From NCBI GenBank assembly GCA_029258495.1, contig JARHYV010000198.1, forward strand, positions 1 through 7,093: a stretch of 7,093 bases of DNA, read 5' to 3'. How positions within the stretch are numbered: the first letter of the stretch is position 1; every line of letters begins with the position of its first letter. Shown here piece by piece: positions 6,178 to 7,093 of this stretch. Below the pieces are notes generated by a model that did not search any database, was not told the DNA's origin, and was given only the letters and a program-made list of their open reading frames with translations. A program made the translations under genes and the position numbers. Origin of the DNA: Faecousia sp. (GTDB taxonomy: Bacteria > Bacillota > Clostridia > Oscillospirales > Oscillospiraceae).

Positions 6178-6194
6178 GGTTCGGCATCAGGGCA

Positions 6195-7093
6195 TTACAG
6201 TTTTTTCATATGTGCTGAAGCAGTCTTCGACATCAGCTTTTTCGTACCGATCTGATCAAAAGCGATCTCCAGAAGGGCATCACCGCCCATTTTCATAACA
6301 GAGAGAACCATTCCCTTGCCAAAGGCTGCATGCTGGATCATATCCCCTTTATTCAGCTCCAGCATGACAGATTTTGTGGGTGCAGAGGTAAATACGCTCT
6401 TCTCGCTGCGCTTGATCTGTTCCTTGACAACAGCATATGCCTTGGAGGTGCGTCCACCGGAGCCATACCCCTGTCCGTCCGATGCGTATGTACGCTCCTG
6501 AGTCTGATACGATCGCTGACCGCCTTTTTTCTCCAGACAGCTTTCGGGGATTTCCTTGAGAAATCTGGATACCAGGGCGGAATTGGTGCGTCCGTACAGC
6601 ATTCGCTGACGGGCGTGGGTGATATCCAGTGTTTTCTTTGCTCTTGTGATGGCTACATAGCAAAGACGGCGCTCCTCCTCCATCTCCTCGGGATCTCCAA
6701 TAGAGCGCATCCCAGGAAACAGTCCGTCTTCAAATCCCACCAGAAACACATGGTCAAATTCCAGACCCTTTGCAGAATGGATCGTCATCATCACGGCAGC
6801 ATCTGCATTCTCGTCATACTGCTCAATGTCGGTATACAGAGCAATTTCTTCCAAAAATCCTGCCAAAGACGGAGAATCTGCATTTTCTGCATAGTTGTTG
6901 ATACTCGACTTCAATTCTCTGATATTTTCGAGCCTTGTCTTGTTTTCCTCCGTGGGCTTGAGCTGAAGCATTTCGGCATATCCCGTACGGATCATGACCT
7001 CTTCATAGAAATCGCTCAGGCTGATCCCGGAGTCCAGCAGCTCTGCCAAGGACTCGATAATATCAGAAAAGGCTTTCAATTTTGTTTCACTTT
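6195..7093 (-). CDS. pcrA: ATP-dependent DNA helicase PcrA (UvrD family), C-terminal part
   Basis: Superfamily 1A 3'-5' DNA helicase acting in repair, recombination control and rolling-circle replication. Only the last 298 codons are visible; the frame is still open at the window edge, so the 5' end, with the Walker A motif and most helicase motifs, lies outside. Numbering from the first complete codon, the fragment carries the end of domain 2B, motif V (MMTIHSAKGLEFDHVFLVG, about 101-119), the FEDGLFPGMRS loop, and motif VI (EERRLCYVAITRAKK, about 139-153) with its ATP-contacting arginine. Next comes a low-complexity Gly/Ser/Tyr linker (about 185-225) and a C-terminal Tudor-like RNA-polymerase-binding domain (GDMIQHAAFGKGMVLSV to the end), a PcrA/UvrD hallmark. 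A TTG at 7079 is internal, not a start. The adjacency to ligA, which is common in Firmicutes, supports PcrA rather than another UvrD paralogue. The stop at 6195 is 43 nt before the yunB ATG. Confidence 0.95.
   Translation of the reverse strand, partial: SETKLKAFSDIIESLAELLDSGISLSDFYEEVMIRTGYAEMLQLKPTEENKTRLENIRELKSSINNYAENADSPSLAGFLEEIALYTDIEQYDENADAAVMMTIHSAKGLEFDHVFLVGFEDGLFPGMRSIGDPEEMEEERRLCYVAITRAKKTLDITHARQRMLYGRTNSALVSRFLKEIPESCLEKKGGQRSYQTQERTYASDGQGYGSGGRTSKAYAVVKEQIKRSEKSVFTSAPTKSVMLELNKGDMIQHAAFGKGMVLSVMKMGGDALLEIAFDQIGTKKLMSKTASAHMKKL

Noticed and set aside
6152..6187. Longer YunB starting at ATG 6187
   Set aside because: No ribosome binding site precedes it, the added residues are not hydrophobic or conserved, and the ATG at 6151 has AGGAGG at ideal spacing before a typical basic plus transmembrane start.
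7077..7079. TTG as the start of pcrA
   Set aside because: The frame continues open to the window edge, and PcrA needs several hundred more N-terminal residues with the ATP-binding motifs; this is an internal leucine codon.
1..7093. Search for tRNA, riboswitch, CRISPR, insertion sequence, attachment site or defence module
   Set aside because: No cloverleaf, spaced direct repeats, transposase motifs, target duplications or defence-type domains were seen, and all gaps between genes are under 200 nt and explained by promoters or terminators.

Overview
The window looks like chromosomal DNA from an anaerobic, spore-forming, single-membrane Firmicute of class Clostridia, possibly a gut Oscillospiraceae or Lachnospiraceae relative (family level is a guess). 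The grounds are a YunB-type sporulation protein, a secreted cell-wall protein with an InlB-type repeat and the start of an SLH domain, strong AGGAGG-type ribosome binding sites, and moderate base composition. I see no mobile element, CRISPR array, tRNA or rRNA.

Layout. (1) 1-1017, minus strand: 3'-truncated gene for a secreted GH24 (phage-type) lysozyme carrying an InlB B-repeat and the beginning of an SLH domain, behind a near-consensus promoter. (2) 1152-2072, minus: an alpha/beta hydrolase of the monoacylglycerol lipase/lysophospholipase type. (3) 2073-2263: a divergent regulatory region with a promoter for the next gene, a TGTGA-N6-TCACA dyad and smaller inverted repeats. (4) 2264-3505, plus: a fused YjjP/YjjB (ThrE-type) transporter. 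(5) 3522-3554: a perfect 14-bp hairpin that serves as a shared terminator between convergent genes. (6) 3556-7093, minus: a compact cluster pcrA (5'-truncated) - yunB - ligA, with a 43-nt gap between the first two and a 44-nt overlap between the last two.

How the genes relate. PcrA helicase and NAD-dependent LigA form a familiar Firmicute DNA replication/repair pair. The unusual point is the membrane-anchored sporulation protein gene yunB lying between them and physically overlapping ligA, which suggests one transcript for all three. The lysozyme, the hydrolase and the transporter look like independent housekeeping or envelope genes. There is no convincing new multi-gene system here. The most interesting items are the cell-surface lysozyme architecture, the inverted repeat that frames the yunB ribosome binding site and start codon, the yunB/ligA overlap, and the CRP/FNR-like dyad.
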